From Allodiplogaster sudhausi (taxonomy: Eukaryota; Nematoda; Chromadorea; Rhabditida; Diplogasteridae): a DNA stretch of 64,000 nucleotides. Shown here piece by piece: positions 11,890 to 22,958 of this stretch (its first letter is position 1; every line of letters begins with the position of its first letter). Both the position numbers and the translations under genes were made by a program. Under the pieces are notes generated by a model. The model was not told the origin of the DNA. It worked only from the letters and a program-made list of their open reading frames with translations, and searched no databases. The DNA is taken from assembly GCA_945643635.1 (NCBI GenBank), contig CALZFC010000030.1:1417001-1481000 (forward strand). Reading direction: 5' to 3'.

Positions 11890-12724
11890 TTTTCGCCGCT
11901 TAAATTGAGTAAAAAACATATTTTCTACTGTCGTGGCGGGCAAATTTCAACATTATATTTGAAGCCATGGCCTTTCTAAACAATTGTACAAAATTTGAAC
12001 TTACTTTGAACCTAGGGGTGTTAGATATAGTCAAAAATGTATTGTTTAGTAGGCCATGCGAATTCATTATTTTGAGCTAAAAACATATTTTATACTGTCG
12101 TGGCGGGCAATTTCAACGTTCTATTTGAAGCCATGGCCTTTCTAAACAATTGTATAAAATTTGAAGTTACTTTGAGTCTGGGGGTGTTAGATATAGTCAA
12201 AAATGTATTGTTTAGTAGGCCATGCGAATTCATTATTTTGAGCTAAAAACATATTTTATACTATCGTGGCGGGCAAATTTCAACATTCTATTTGAAGCCA
12301 TGGCCTTTCTAAACAATTGTACAAAATTTGAAGTTACTTTTAACCTAGGGGTGTTAGATATAGTCAAAAATGTATTGTTTAGTAGGCCATGCGAATTCAT
12401 TATTTTGAGCTAAAAACATATTTGATACTGTCGTGGCGGGCAAATTTCAACGTTCTATTTGAAGCCATGGCCTTTCTAAACAATTGTACACAATTTGAAG
12501 TTACTTTGAACCTAGGGGTGTTAGATATAGTCAAAAATGTATTGTTTGGTATATCATGCGAATTCATTATTTTGAGCTAAAAACATATTTTATACTGTCG
12601 TGGCGGGCAAATTTCAACGTTCTATTTGAAGCCATGGCCTTTCTAAACAATTGTACACAATTTGAAGTTACTTTGAACCTAGGGGTGTTAGATATAGTCA
12701 AAAATGTATTGTTTGGTATATCAT
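11890..12724. repeat. 167-bp tandem repeat, five copies
   Basis: The landmark TCGTGGCGGG occurs at 11931, 12098, 12264, 12431 and 12598: spacing 167, 166, 167, 167. Units are about 95 percent alike and carry GAAGCCATGGCC and GGGGTGTTAGATATAG. The array ends at ATATCATG, directly before the orphaned Ly6 exon tail. Two ORFs of 63 codons in it are periodic artefacts. Confidence 0.9.
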
Positions 12725-12728
12725 GTAT

Positions 12729-12810
12729 ACTCTGAACGGCTCGACCAAGGAACACGCGGCTGGCACTTCGATGGTGCTTGTCGCCCTCCTTCTTATCTCG
12801 CCCTCTCGCC
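12729..12810 (+). pseudogene. Orphaned 3' tail of the L1 Ly6-like last exon
   Basis: Beginning ACTCTGAACGGCTCG, it encodes TLNGSTKEHAAGTSMVLVAL and ends ISPSRH before a TGA stop, matching the GPI-anchor-like tails at 37.7 and 40.2 kb. It is followed by the usual CT-rich 3' UTR and an AATAAA at about 12910. It belongs to the exon that breaks off at 8728. Confidence 0.7.
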
Positions 12811-12812
12811 AC

Positions 12813-14140
12813 TGAGACCGATCTCTCTCTGTCTCTCTCTCTCTGTCTCTCTCTCTCTACCCCTTACAATGAGAACCAGCCCTCTTCACCCTATTCCCTA
12901 TACCATGGAAATAAAGCCTTAACACATTTTGTCGTTTTTTTACACTGCAATGAATTGGGAAATGGCTTTAGGACTGGCGTGAGTTTATTAGGGGTAATCA
13001 AGGGCGCATGAATAAATTCAAAGATAATATTCAGAATCAAAATCTTGCTATTGCAGAGTCACCTGTTGGCAGGCTTTCCACGATCTTGTCAATTAGCTTC
13101 TTTTTATTGACAGAGTCAGCCGGAGGCGGCGGCGTTTCTGCCAGTACGACTTTGCGCGTTTTGAGCTATACTATATGTTCTTATCTTGTTCTGGAAGAGA
13201 ATTTAAATTCAGACTTCTTTTTCGAATAGAGAAAGTAGTTATCTTCTATTAAGACGTCAATTTTAAAATCTTTTTAAACTGATTCATCACAGTTCGGAGG
13301 AGTTTTGAGTATAATATATATGTAACGTGAACTTTTGAGTTAGAAAACTTGCTGTTCTTTTAAACTCTTTCAACAGAAAATGGCTGCATACTAATCCGTG
13401 CACATTTTCGCAATATCATATTCATTTCAAAAAAATGCAGCTGTATGTAAAGACTTTCGTAAGCATTTTGGCATGAAATCTTCTGACTACGAGCATATTC
13501 CGAGAAACTAATTTTTATGCTAACGTTCTTTTATATACTATGTGTGCAAAAATATTTCATCATCTAGTCGTCATGCTTAATAGTTATTAAAAAAGTTGAG
13601 CACGAAAACGTTACATATCCGTTGCGAGTTCATGTAACTAACTATCTTTGTATCTGTACATTTAGATATTCTAGATTCTCTAGGCTCCAGATTTTAAAAG
13701 AATACCCACGAAAGATGGCATCATCGAATAAATCGAATACGGAATATTCCATAACAGCCATGAACAAATTAACGGTTAGTATAGTCAATTAAACGAAGCC
13801 TAAAATTTTCGTGTGTTGTTTTTTTTTCAATTTAAGAAACTATTTACGTATTTTATTACAGTGAATAATTTTAAGCGTCAATGAAATTATATTTTTTTAT
13901 AAAGTAAAACTTATGCCTCCCCGGTAAAAGAAACACTTTTACCTTTCTCATTTTCTTTTCTCTTCCAACACGTAAGCAGATAAATTTTTATTCTCAGATT
14001 TTAGTTCTGGTTATAATTCTCGATCAATATTTCTAAATGTTGTTACGTCATATTGAAGTATTGAATAAATAAATAGTATCTAATGCGCCGAAAGTCTAGT
14101 TCTTATTATAGAGAATAGTGGTGACGCTATCAGCCGTCTA

Positions 14141-14191
<51 letters not shown>

Positions 14192-14380
14192 CCCTCGTTG
14201 GCTCCCTCACTCCTACCCTTAACTGCAGAAATAAATTGACAGAGAAGAACTACCATTTTAAGTTTCATATATGTTAAAGTGCGAACATTACGAAGTTCTA
14301 AATAATTATTTTCCACAAATATCACGTTAATAGAAGATATGCATGCGCGGGCTTTACCACGTAATAGAACGCATTCAAAA
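12813..14380. repeat. Ly6 3' flank and duplicated noncoding block, copy B
   Basis: Contains the 3' UTR and downstream DNA of a Ly6-like gene (GCATGAATAAATTCAAAG at 13005 recurs near 17135), a segment at 13110-13330 duplicated at 18110-18370, and a partial copy (13435-13920) of the block at 8745. A (CT)n tract lies at about 14142-14188. No gene is supported. Confidence 0.6.
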
Positions 14381-14385
14381 TACGA

Positions 14386-14431
14386 TGTCCAATAAGGACA
14401 CGAAGTGTATTGCAGAATGTACCATATAAAA
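14386..14431 (+). promoter_or_regulatory. Orphan Ly6-type promoter
   Basis: TGTCC-AATAA-GGACA (14386-14400) precedes TATAAAA (14425-14431) with the family spacing. Downstream there is no leader or signal-peptide exon on this strand; a Ly6 last exon on the opposite strand follows instead. It is probably a stranded promoter left by rearrangement. Confidence 0.55.
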
Positions 14432-14551
14432 AGGAGCGGGGAACTGAAGTAATATTCATTTGATCTATTGTTACTTTATCTAGTAATATTCATTAAATAG
14501 ATCCATTGCAGATTAGAAATGGGACAACAATCGGTCTTTATTTCAACGGAA

Positions 14552-14857
14552 TTAGGTGGAGGACGACGGAGAGGAAGCGAGGGGGGTCAACTTGCAACGG
14601 AGGAGAGGGGGAGGGCAGAGAGAGAAGGAGAGATGGGTCTTCTCAGTGGCGAGAGGCGAGATGAGAAGAGGGGCGAGAAGTGCGGGGAGAAGGACCACCG
14701 AGCCAGCCGCAAGGTCCTTGTTCGAGCCGTTCAGAGTGGCATTGCTGTTGCTGTTGCAGAGGTCGCCCGTGCAGCAGTAGGATTCACTAATGTTGACGAG
14801 AATTGTCACCGTCTTCTTCATGGCGGGATTGTAAACGTCAATCTTTCGAACACCTTT
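14552..14857 (-). pseudogene. Ly6-like last exon with frameshifted tail
   Basis: On the minus strand an acceptor-like AATTTAG precedes 14857. The frame reads KGVRKIDVYNPAMKK, then SYCCTGDLCNSNSNATLNGS, then a hydrophobic stretch. Compared with other copies one C is missing in ATCTCGCC(C)TCTCGCCAC, so the usual SRH stop is bypassed and the frame runs on to 14552 through CT-derived residues. No upstream exons of this copy are found; the sequence on that side is the large palindrome. Confidence 0.6.
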
Positions 14858-15080
14858 CTAAATTGAGGAGGGTTGCACTCATGAGAGATTCTTTGCTCAG
14901 TAAGCAAATAGCAAAAAAAAAAATACAGAGAAATAGTTGAGACCTGTGATTGGCTAAAAGTTTGTAAACAACAATTTATTCTTAACAAAAGAGATTTGTA
15001 GCTCTTCTTCAATTGAATCATCACCGGAAGATCCATTTTACTGTAAATTTTGAATGAATTTGTAATTAATTCATTGGGAA

Positions 15081-15497
15081 CAGAGGTGCTAACGGGCCCA
15101 AAAATTTTGAGCCGGCCCGGCCCGTCGGGCCCAAGGACTCGGCCAGCCCGGCCCGATCCATTTCCGGGCCCTAGAATTTTGGGCCCGGCCCGGCCCGTGG
15201 GCACGTTTGAGCCTGATTTTCAAAAATTCTGGGAAAAAAAGGTCCGACGAGTTACGAAGTGTTTTGAAATTCATAATTTTTCATGCTTGTGCAACGAACA
15301 TTCATTTTAATGTATAGAAGAAAGACTTTTAGGGGGAAAAATTAACAAATGAAGAAAGTTTTGCACTTAACAATGCCACCAGTTGTCCTGACTGGACGAC
15401 ATTGTGTGCTTATCGGGCCCAGCAACTTTTTTTGGGCCCGGCCCGGCCCGGCCCTTAGCCCTGGAAAGTTGGGCCGGCCGGCCACTTTGCACCTCTG
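15081..15497. mobile_element. hAT-type MITE with GGGCCGG-rich interior (left arm)
   Basis: Begins CAGAGGTGCTAACGGGCC and ends GGCCACTTTGCACCTCTG. It is flanked on both sides by ATTGGGAA (15073-15080 and 15498-15505), a perfect 8-bp target duplication. An 8-bp duplication with CAGAGGTG-type ends is the hAT signature. The body is full of overlapping GGCCCGGCCC words and has no transposase. Confidence 0.85.
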
Positions 15498-15544
15498 ATT
15501 GGGAAGAGCCTCCAGAATCCATTCGAGGTACATATCGAGCCGAC

Positions 15545-15610
15545 GTATTAGACTAAAGGGGGGGCACTATTAGAGGGGGGTTCTAATAGAGGGAGGGGCA
15601 CTAATGGAGA
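15545..15610. repeat. CCCTCTAATAG repeat, left arm
   Basis: Reverse-oriented copies of a motif based on CCCTCTAATAG(A/T)(A/G)CCCCC, ending in GAGAAAATACGGT. It matches the tracts at 15868-16005 and 16556-16662. Confidence 0.6.
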
Positions 15611-15867
15611 AAATACGGTGTGTTGGCTCCAGACTAAAACGTCTTCCTACTATTGGCTCTTTCTTTGTTTTTGATTCAACTAAAGCTAATGCTCTTGCCG
15701 ATTACTTTTCCTCTGTATTTGTTAAGGATCAGAGAAAGATACAGAGGATTTTGCACATCTAAGGTAGAGCAAACGAGAGATCGGCAAGAGCATTAGCTTT
15801 AGCTGAATCAAAAACAAAGAAAGAGCCAATAGTAGGAAGACGTTTTAGTCTGGAGCCAACATATCGT

Positions 15868-16005
15868 ATTTTCTCTATTAGTGCCCCTCCCTCTATTAGA
15901 ACCCCCCTCTAATAGTGCCCCCCTCTCGCGAGGGTACTGAAAAATAGTACCCCTCCCTCTAATAGAACCCCTTTCCAATAGTGCCCCCCTTTTAGTCTAA
16001 TACGT
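15868..16005. repeat. CCCTCTAATAG repeat, right arm
   Basis: Several degenerate copies of CCCTCTAATAG followed by AACCCC or TGCCCCC, starting CGTATTTTCTCTATTAG. The mirror-image copy is in the left arm. It may be the terminal region of an unclassified DNA element. Confidence 0.6.
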
Positions 16006-16050
16006 CGGCTCGATATGTACCTCGAATGGATTCTGGTGGCTCTTCCCAAT

Positions 16051-16410
16051 CAGAGGTGCAAAGTGGCCGGCCCGGCCCGTAGGGCCGGCCGGCCCAACTT
16101 TATAGGGCCCAGGGCCAGGCCGGGCCCAAAAAAAGTTGCTCCGGCACGCAGGCCCGATTGAGCCCGATAAGCACACAATGTCGTCCAGTATTGTTAAGTG
16201 CAAAACTTTCTTCATTTGTTTATTTTTCCCCCTAAAAGTCTTTCTTCTATACATTAAAATGAATGTTCGTAGCACAAGCATGAAAAATTATGAATTTCAA
16301 AACACTTCGTAACTCGTCGGACTTTTTTTTTCACAATTTTTTGAAAATCAGGCTCAAACGTGCCCACGGGCCGGGCCAGCTCAAAATTTTTGGGCTAGTT
16401 TGCACGTCTG
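16051..16410. mobile_element. hAT-type MITE (right arm)
   Basis: Begins CAGAGGTGCAAAGTGGCC and ends TTTGCACGTCTG, flanked by TTCCCAAT at 16043-16050 and 16411-16418. This is the reverse complement of the left-arm copy, with about 57 bp less interior. Confidence 0.8.
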
Positions 16411-16555
16411 TTCCCAATGAATTAATTACAAATTCATTCAAAATTTACAGTAAAATGAATCTTCAGGTGATGATTCAATTGAAGAAGAGCTACAAATCTC
16501 TTTTGTTAGGAATAAATTGTTGTTTACAAACTTTTAGCCAATCACATTGAAAAAT

Positions 16556-16662
16556 AGTACCCCTCCCTCTAATAGAACCCCCCCCCTCTAATAGTGCCCC
16601 CCTCTCGCAAGGGGATTGAAAAATAGTGCTCCCGGGGGCACTAATAGAGAAAATACGGTATG
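16556..16662. repeat. CCCTCTAATAG repeat outside the palindrome
   Basis: A third copy of the CCCTCTAATAG-type tract, ending GGGGCACTAATAGAGAAAATACGGTA. It joins the outer edge of the right palindrome arm to the Ly6 fragment beyond. Confidence 0.6.
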
Positions 16663-16775
16663 CACTTACTAGATTTCATAATTCTCGATTTGTGGATATT
16701 ATTATAGTTTATTATGCATTTTATATTTTTATAGGAACGAAGAGACAACTGATTCATATGTAAATAACATTTCAG

Positions 16776-17093
16776 GTCAAATACACGGATATGAGGCCAA
16801 AAATGCCTTTCAAAAACACCTTTCTAATTAAAGAGTGCACTCCGGAGCTCTCTCTCTCTCTTAGTCTCTCTTCTCCCTCGCTAATCTATCTTTATCTCAC
16901 TTATTTTCTGCTCTCACAATCATCACTTCTTTTTAATTTTCTACGATTTTGTTCTATTTGTTTGGTGGTGAAGAATTTCTAATAGCAAACGCTCCTGTAT
17001 CGAGGGCCAAGCGTTCATATACAAGAACCAAACGGAGGTCCTTAAAATTATCTGGGCCTACTGCTGCACGGGCGACCTCTGCAACAGCAATGG
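16776..17093 (+). pseudogene. Ly6-like fragment duplicating exons 3 and 4 of L1
   Basis: Exon 3 starts at 16776 after ATTTCAG and reads VKYTDMRPKMPFKNTFLIKE, then breaks at CCGGAG into a CT tract, deleting the DC part of the core and the donor. Exon 4 (17005-17093) reads GQAFIYKNQTEVLKIIWAYC followed by CTGDLCNSN and stops matching at AATGG, close to the point where L1 is interrupted. The nucleotide match to L1 is near-perfect, so this is a recent duplicate. Confidence 0.7.
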
Positions 17094-17334
17094 TTTTCTG
17101 AACATGAGATTATTTGGAGTTATCAAGGCATCATGAATAAATACAAAGAGAATATACCGAATCAAAACCTTGCTATTACAGATTCACTTGTTGACAGGCC
17201 TTCCACGATCCTGTCAGTTAGCTTGTTCTCTCTGATGAAAAAGAGATTTTTCAGTGAATTGTAATGGATGCCTTTGTATAGTCCAGGCTGACATGTCGAA
17301 TGAAAAGAAAAAAAAACTAACATCATCCTGACAG

Positions 17335-17477
17335 CTGCGAGAAGGGAGAAGATGACCAAGCGCATTCGATCTGTGAAGAAGAAGGTAGAAGACGAGGATG
17401 AGGAGGACCTGGGTAGTTGCACGGCCTTCTTCCTCTCCTCGTCATCCTCTCTTCTCTTCTTGTCCTCTCACCACTGA
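17335..17477 (+). CDS. Short last-exon-like ORF (KRIRSVKKKVEDEDEED)
   Basis: After TGACAG (ending 17334) a frame encodes MTKRIRSVKKKVEDEDEEDL, then GSCTAFFLSSSSSLLFLSSH, and stops at TGA (17475-17477), followed by a CT-rich 3' region like Ly6 genes. A basic, acidic, then hydrophobic end could be a diverged anchor exon. A decayed copy at about 41050-41170 has an in-frame TAG. The family was not recognised and expression is uncertain. Confidence 0.3.
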
Positions 17478-17484
17478 GTCCCGA

Positions 17485-17518
<34 letters not shown>

Positions 17519-17584
17519 GTCTCTCTCGCTCCCTCATCGTATCCCTCACTCCCCACCCTCCACTGCAGAAATACATTAGTATGT

Positions 17585-18384
17585 AGATGAGAAATACAGT
17601 GTTAATTTTCATTTCGGTTAAAGTGCAACATTACGAAGTTCAAGGTCGAATCTAACTTTTTCCAATCGACATCTATTGTGGGCAAACATACTGAAATTTT
17701 GCATAGAACATGTCTGTAATACTTTTCAGGTTAATACTACAAGAATGAAGCCGCAACGAGACCGATAATCAAAGATTAAGTCAGAATTTCATGGCCATCG
17801 GCTGAGCAGCCAAGGTCGAACAGTTCCTTTTCTACCCCACCTTCTATCCCTGTATGCATGTTAACTGCACCGATACATATCTTTTCGTATGTGATGTATA
17901 AATAAATAAAAAATTGGACATAGAATGTTTACAAAAGACAGAATTGCTGTGGCCCCTTGACTCCTTTTACAGCTCGCTTTCAGGGAATAAGGTAATAACT
18001 GAAAACCATGACGAATTAGACATCGCCATCTAATCATCATCCATATGGGGCTTTCTACGAAGAACAGGAAAGTTGATGCAGCTGAAAAGGTTTATGAAAA
18101 ATCTGTACCTGTTCTCAGGCGGTGAAAAAGTTGTGTTCTTCTGCCGTACGGGGATTTAATCTGGCAGTACTACTATGCGGGTTTCGAGCTATACTTATCT
18201 TGTTCTTGAAAAGTATTTAAATTCAGATTTATTTTTCGAATAGAGAAAGTAAGTATCGTCTATTAAGAAGTCAATTTCAAGATCTTTAACTGATTCATCA
18301 CAGTTCGGAGGAGTTCTAAGTATAGATATGCAATGTGTTCTTTTGAGTTAGAAAACTTTCTGTTCTTGTAAACTCTATATTCCG
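17585..18384. other. AT-rich stretch with repeat copy
   Basis: No gene seen. The part at 18110-18370 is a duplicate of 13110-13330. Confidence 0.5.
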
Positions 18385-19440
18385 AAAAACAAATTTTTAT
18401 GCTCACTTTCATATTATCACTCAGAGCCCGTCAACATATTAACATATTTTCTAACATAAGCTTTTTTTTCTAGTGCTGAAAGTTAATGTCTACCTTCTGA
18501 ATAAAAATACTATATGTTCAAACATATTTCTTCATTTAGTCGTCATGCTGAATCGTCACTAAAAGAGCACAAAAACGTTAACATATCCGTTGCGGGTTCA
18601 TGTAACTATCCTTGCATCCGCACATTTACATATCCTAGCTTCTCTACGCTCTAAATTTTAAAAGAATACACACAAAACATGGCATCGTCGAATACGGAAT
18701 GTTCCATAACAACCATGAACAAAATAACGGTTAGTCTATTAAACGAAGCCTAATATTTTCGTGTGTTGTGTTTTTTTTCAATTTAAGAATCTATTTATGT
18801 ATTTTATTATACATGTCTAGTTTTTAGCGTCCATGAAACTATATTTTTTATGATGTAAAAGCTATAAATTTCTATATTTCAGCTTTCTATTGAAGGCAGC
18901 TGTGCCGTTTTATCTTTCGCTGCTTACGCAATCATTCTTCACGTTTTAATGTTGAGGACATATCGGCACGTGTTGAACGAGAGCTTTCGCATTCTCTTTC
19001 TTCTAAACAGTTTCCTGGTAACATGATTAAACAAAGTGTTGGGCTTGTTATCATACAATTTTTGGCGAACGATAAAATTCCTAGACGTGTCTACCACAAT
19101 TATTGTAAAGTGACGCCACTTTCGCAGTTCAACTTGCTGCTGAGTCTAATGAAATTTAGCCATTATTTGTGGGCTGTTGAAAAAAAACAGCATATTTCTA
19201 AAAATTGATAAATAAGCTGTTTTAAGAGTAATTATACATAAAACAGATAATTATAAAACTTTACATTCATATTTTTTAATATATTAAATATCAGATAACT
19301 GCATGTTTGAATCTATTCATTTATCGCCGATATTATTATAAAGAAAAAAGTAAATGCACACTATTGAGAAAACGAGTATTAATGGTTAGAAAAAGAAAAT
19401 TTTCATAAATATCGAAGATAAATTATGGTAATTTTGAGTG
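18385..19440. repeat. Duplicated noncoding block, copy C
   Basis: Closely matches 8745-9800 with small indels and again leads into a chemoreceptor-like exon. Confidence 0.7.
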
Positions 19441-19457
19441 CCTGACCTACTTCGTCT

Positions 19458-19660
19458 TTGACTTCGTCTCGATGCGCTTGCCTTCAACAGGCTTTTTCTG
19501 TTCTTGGCTCCTCTTCCACTTTGCCACTCCCTCGCTTCGCCTGTCGCCCGTATACTCTGTCGACTACTTCCTGCAGCACGCCGTCTGCCTCAGCTCGTCC
19601 GCTGTCACGGCGAATCGCGCGGTCGTCCTGTCGGCCAAGTCGCCTCGTGCAAGTTTGCTC
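19458..19660 (+). pseudogene. Chemoreceptor-like 7TM fragment, second copy
   Basis: Reads FCSWLLFHFATPSLRLSPVY and then YFLQHAVCLSSSAVTANRAV, paralogous to 9826-10010. Amino-acid identity is higher than nucleotide identity. It is followed by poly-T and repeats, and no matching TM4 exon is found near it. Confidence 0.5.
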
Positions 19661-19699
19661 CTTCTTTTTTTCCTCTTCCATACTTGGACTCATACTTTA

Positions 19700-20262
19700 C
19701 TTATGCAAACACCGAAGTACACACAAGAAAAAAAACAATTACGACTAGTAGTACCGGCAAGTGTTTTATCTGTTGTGGTAGGCCGTGAGAGTTTAAACAC
19801 TCAAACTGAGGAACATAAAACTAGTCCTTCAAGTCCAGTGCTCAATAACTATTAAATCCCTTATTCACTGGTCAAAAACAATTAAATTCAGCTCGGCGCG
19901 AATAACATCTGCCGCAAGTGTTTTTCCGAACAAGCGCAGCAGCCCCGCCCCCTTCTTCCTCTTCTGCTAGGCTAGGCAATCGATATGTCACGCTTTCTTT
20001 TCATTGTGTATCCAGGAACAGGGGAACGACAAAAAGCAACAAGGTTTATCGTCAACAAGTACCCATAAGGTGAAGAAAGCATGTTAGCACCAAGTAAATT
20101 GCAACACGTATTAGATAACAACCTAGGAGAGTAACAATCTTGGTTTAATGAAACCGAGAACAACAAAGGGAAGCAATTTTAACAAACACGGATAAATATT
20201 ATTTATCATTAGTACTCTCTATTCTTAATACTCTCTTCATACGTCTTTTGTGTGCTTAAATA
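19700..20262. other. Intergenic, no gene recognised
   Basis: Possible 3' flank of the minus-strand unit that ends at 20263. No clear terminal inverted repeat was found by eye. Confidence 0.4.
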
Positions 20263-22852
20263 TCAGCAAAGGGACTCTATGATTTTGTTGGCGAGGTTAA
20301 TGGAAGTGTTGGACTTCACAGTGCAGGGTGCACCAGCAAGCAGAGAGAAGAGTCCCCAGATGTCTGCTATCTCCGAGTCAAACCGCAGGTTGAAGATGAA
20401 GTGGCAGGCCAAAGCTACGGTCACCGCCTCGATGAAGGACTCACCGCACAGGATTTCGACGCCCTAAAAATAGAGAAATTTGTTAATATAATAAGTTTCA
20501 TAGACAGATAAAGTGAAACATAAATGAGTCAATGTAATAAATATCAACGTATATTATATATTTAAAGAATCAAGTATGCTATAATAAAAAGAAGCAAAGC
20601 GTTAATAACTGGCATTGCAAAAAACCGAGAATTGTGTCCTGCTTTGGCCGTACATGACGACGAGTGGTTGGCGAAAGTTCATCGCGCATAGCTTGCGCGT
20701 GACATGATCAGCTCTCGCTGATAACAAAACAAAATGATAATTATGAAAAATTTTCATCAATTTCAGTAATGCATCCCCCAATAAAAAGATGAATGTCATT
20801 ACACAAAACAAAAGTGTTTGACTAACGAAAAAGGTGGAGAAGAACCGGCCAACTCGAATCATCTGCTTGGGCTTGCAGTACTTCTTGAAGTAAGCCATAG
20901 CAGCGAGCACGGCGCCAAAGGAATCGTTCTCTAGAAAAAGATCATCTACTGCAAATAGAACAACTTCAATCAGAGTTGTGAAATTAAAAAGCTTTTTTAT
21001 AATTGTAATTTTTATATTAATAGAAAATGGGTTTTACTTTCTAACCTGAGCCAGGAATGGTGTTCAGTGCTGAAATTGATGTCCTTTCAACCAATGAAAA
21101 GTTAGTTTCGAAGAGATTGTTGAGGAAGTCACGAATGCGAGGCCATTTGCTGATGAATTCCCGAGAATCTACGTTGAATCCGTAGTCAAAGTCGGAGAGT
21201 AACTGAAGAAGTTGCGGGATAATTACTTAAATAATGTGAAAGATAGTTATCAAAAGAACTGATTGTGATTGCTAACCTGCTTAGGAGACGCGAGTTGGCG
21301 AATGGCTTGAATTGCTGCTGTGGGTCCCTTCTCCCGGCACAAGTGAAGCCGATACGTTCTACAAGTGATTTACTTTTAAAGCAACAATGAACAATATTTA
21401 TTTTAATTGAAAGAACGTTCCATAATTTATTTATTATTTTGGCTAACAATATATGGTTAGGGTTTTCCTATGAATTCTGTTCTGGGAAACAAAAATATGA
21501 AATTAATAGCGAAATAAAATTGCAACCTTGTCTGGTCAAGAAGCTGCTGTGTTGCATCCGATCCATCGGGAGCGTGGCGAAGCTCCTCACACGTCAATCT
21601 TTCAGCATCAAAGTTGACTGCCTCATCTCGTATCTTCCTTTTGTACGGACGAAGAGTAAGCTCGCCATGTTTGGCCATGCGCTGCCGACGGTTGAAGACG
21701 AAGACGATGAGATAGCCCCTATTCGAACCAACAAACGGAAACTGAAATTCGAGAATGCCATAACTAATGTGGGCAAATTTGAACATTCAAAGTATAACCC
21801 TGTTAATCTTAGGATACTCCGCCATTATCCGATCGGAAAAAGTCGCTATTTCTCCAGTGGTTGGTCGGTTTTTGCTAAGAATATATTATAAAAAAAATTT
21901 TAAACAATGTAATTCACTGATTTATCCGCATGAGCCATAACAAACTCTCCGACCCTTCGAACCAGCAGTCTTCTCAACTCGGAACGATATTCTTCTGTTA
22001 TGTCGCCCTCTTGCAACGACATCAGGATTGTATCACTGTCGCGAAGGCCATCGAGTACATCTAAATCTTGTAGTGTTCATTTGAAACTAATCGTATTTTT
22101 AGATAAAAAGGAACGAGAACCTAGCAATGATGACTTGTTCAGCATATCGTTGAGCCTGTATACAGCTGTCTCTCGAGTTCGGGAAACATTGCGAGCTGAA
22201 ACTTTCTAGTTTGATCACCAATGTGTGTCTCTAAAGCGAGTTCTCTAATGAATAAAAACTAAACATTCCGCACCATTTAGCAGAAATGAGGCGCTACATC
22301 CGTTAAGGGCTGCCGCAGGAGATGTCTTCAGCTCTACCTCGTCTTCTATTTCAGGATGTACCGCTTCAACATCGACATCGTTGTCATCAGAAAAAGGCGA
22401 CGAGTTGTCAGACTGAAGTGGAGATAAGATTGCTTCTAGAATAAATACTTTTCTGCAGCCATATTAAAAAGAAGGAATTTATGTCGAAAAGTAATCCTGC
22501 TCACCCGGCTAACGGTACCATGAGATGAGCTGGAGATGCTCAAACTGTCACTGCTCTATAAGTATACAAATGAATATCTTGTGCCACTTTGTTGACAATC
22601 AATTTTACTGATAACCGGATGAGAAATGTAGACGGTGATTTCTTCAATGTCGCTTGGGAATGAACCAAGGAGTGGGTAATCGTGGAGTCCGACTGTGCGA
22701 ACCACTCGTTGGACTCTTGACGGTGAAATGTCAAAACGGCCATAGAGTTCCGCCCTAAGCTCGTCTATTGTATTCGCCCAAGTCTCATCAGTCCCGATCT
22801 CTGCCTCTACTGTCTTGCCATCAGTCGACAAGACGCACGCGCGGTAGCGCAT
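20263..22852 (-). CDS. SAMD3-like transposon-associated protein
   Basis: A minus-strand multi-exon gene with introns of about 45-130 nt. Exons recognised: 22852-22616 (starts MRYRACVLSTDGKTVEAEIG, an N-terminal region like a small beta-grasp domain but unclassified), 22555-22505, an acidic exon ending near 22280, about 22209-22117, about 22066-21905 (ITEEYRSELRRLLVRRVGEF), about 21860-21806 (PTTGEIATFSDRIMAEYPKI), about 21665-21530, 21365-21278, 21200-21045 (FISKWPRIRDFLNNLFETNF), 20935-20830, 20722-20610 (QPLVVMYGQSRTQFSVFC) and 20466-20263 (GVEILCGESFIEAVTV). The motif order (YRSELRRLLV, then PTTGEI, then WPRIRDFL, then VEIL with a hydrophobic end) follows the SAMD3-like proteins common in fish and cnidarian genomes. 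Not all splice phases could be reconciled, so some boundaries are approximate and the gene may carry small lesions. It starts about 105 bp after the stop of the C2H2 gene on the same strand. Confidence 0.55.
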
Positions 22853-22958
22853 TCTTAATTTAATAAAAAGTAATATATATTAAATTAAGAAATATAGTAT
22901 TTAAAGCGTTTAAAACGCTTCCAAGTCAAAAGAATAGTTAATATTCGTGCTTCACTGT

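Larger units (their letters stand above)
8729..12728. mobile_element. 4-kb insertion splitting the last exon of L1
   Basis: The Ly6 last exon is broken after GGCACT (8728) and resumes with ACTCTGAACGG at 12729, a candidate 3-bp target duplication (ACT). The 4.0 kb between holds duplicated noncoding DNA, chemoreceptor fragments, a TTAA-flanked MITE and a five-copy 167-bp array. It may be one composite element, nested insertions or a rearrangement; no ORF for mobility is evident. Confidence 0.45.
14948..16546. repeat. 1.6-kb palindrome with arms of about 0.8 kb
   Basis: TGATTGGCTAAAAGTTTG at 14948 is mirrored by CAAACTTTTAGCCAATCA ending at 16546, and matching continues inward (TTCATTGGGAACAG against CTGTTCCCAATGAA; GCTAATGCTCTTGCCGAT against ATCGGCAAGAGCATTAGC) to an inner stem CCTCTGTA/TACAGAGG at the centre near 15745. 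Arms are imperfect but almost continuous. Each arm carries one hAT-type MITE, mirrored, so the MITE inserted before the arm was inverted and copied. Confidence 0.85.

Noticed and set aside
12222..12580. Two 63-codon ORFs with almost identical sequence
   Set aside because: They are successive units of the 167-bp tandem array, not a duplicated gene.
17585..19440. Coding genes in short ORFs such as 19023-19208 and 9456-9638
   Set aside because: These are paired ORFs in duplicated noncoding blocks with frame-disrupting differences and no splice or protein features.
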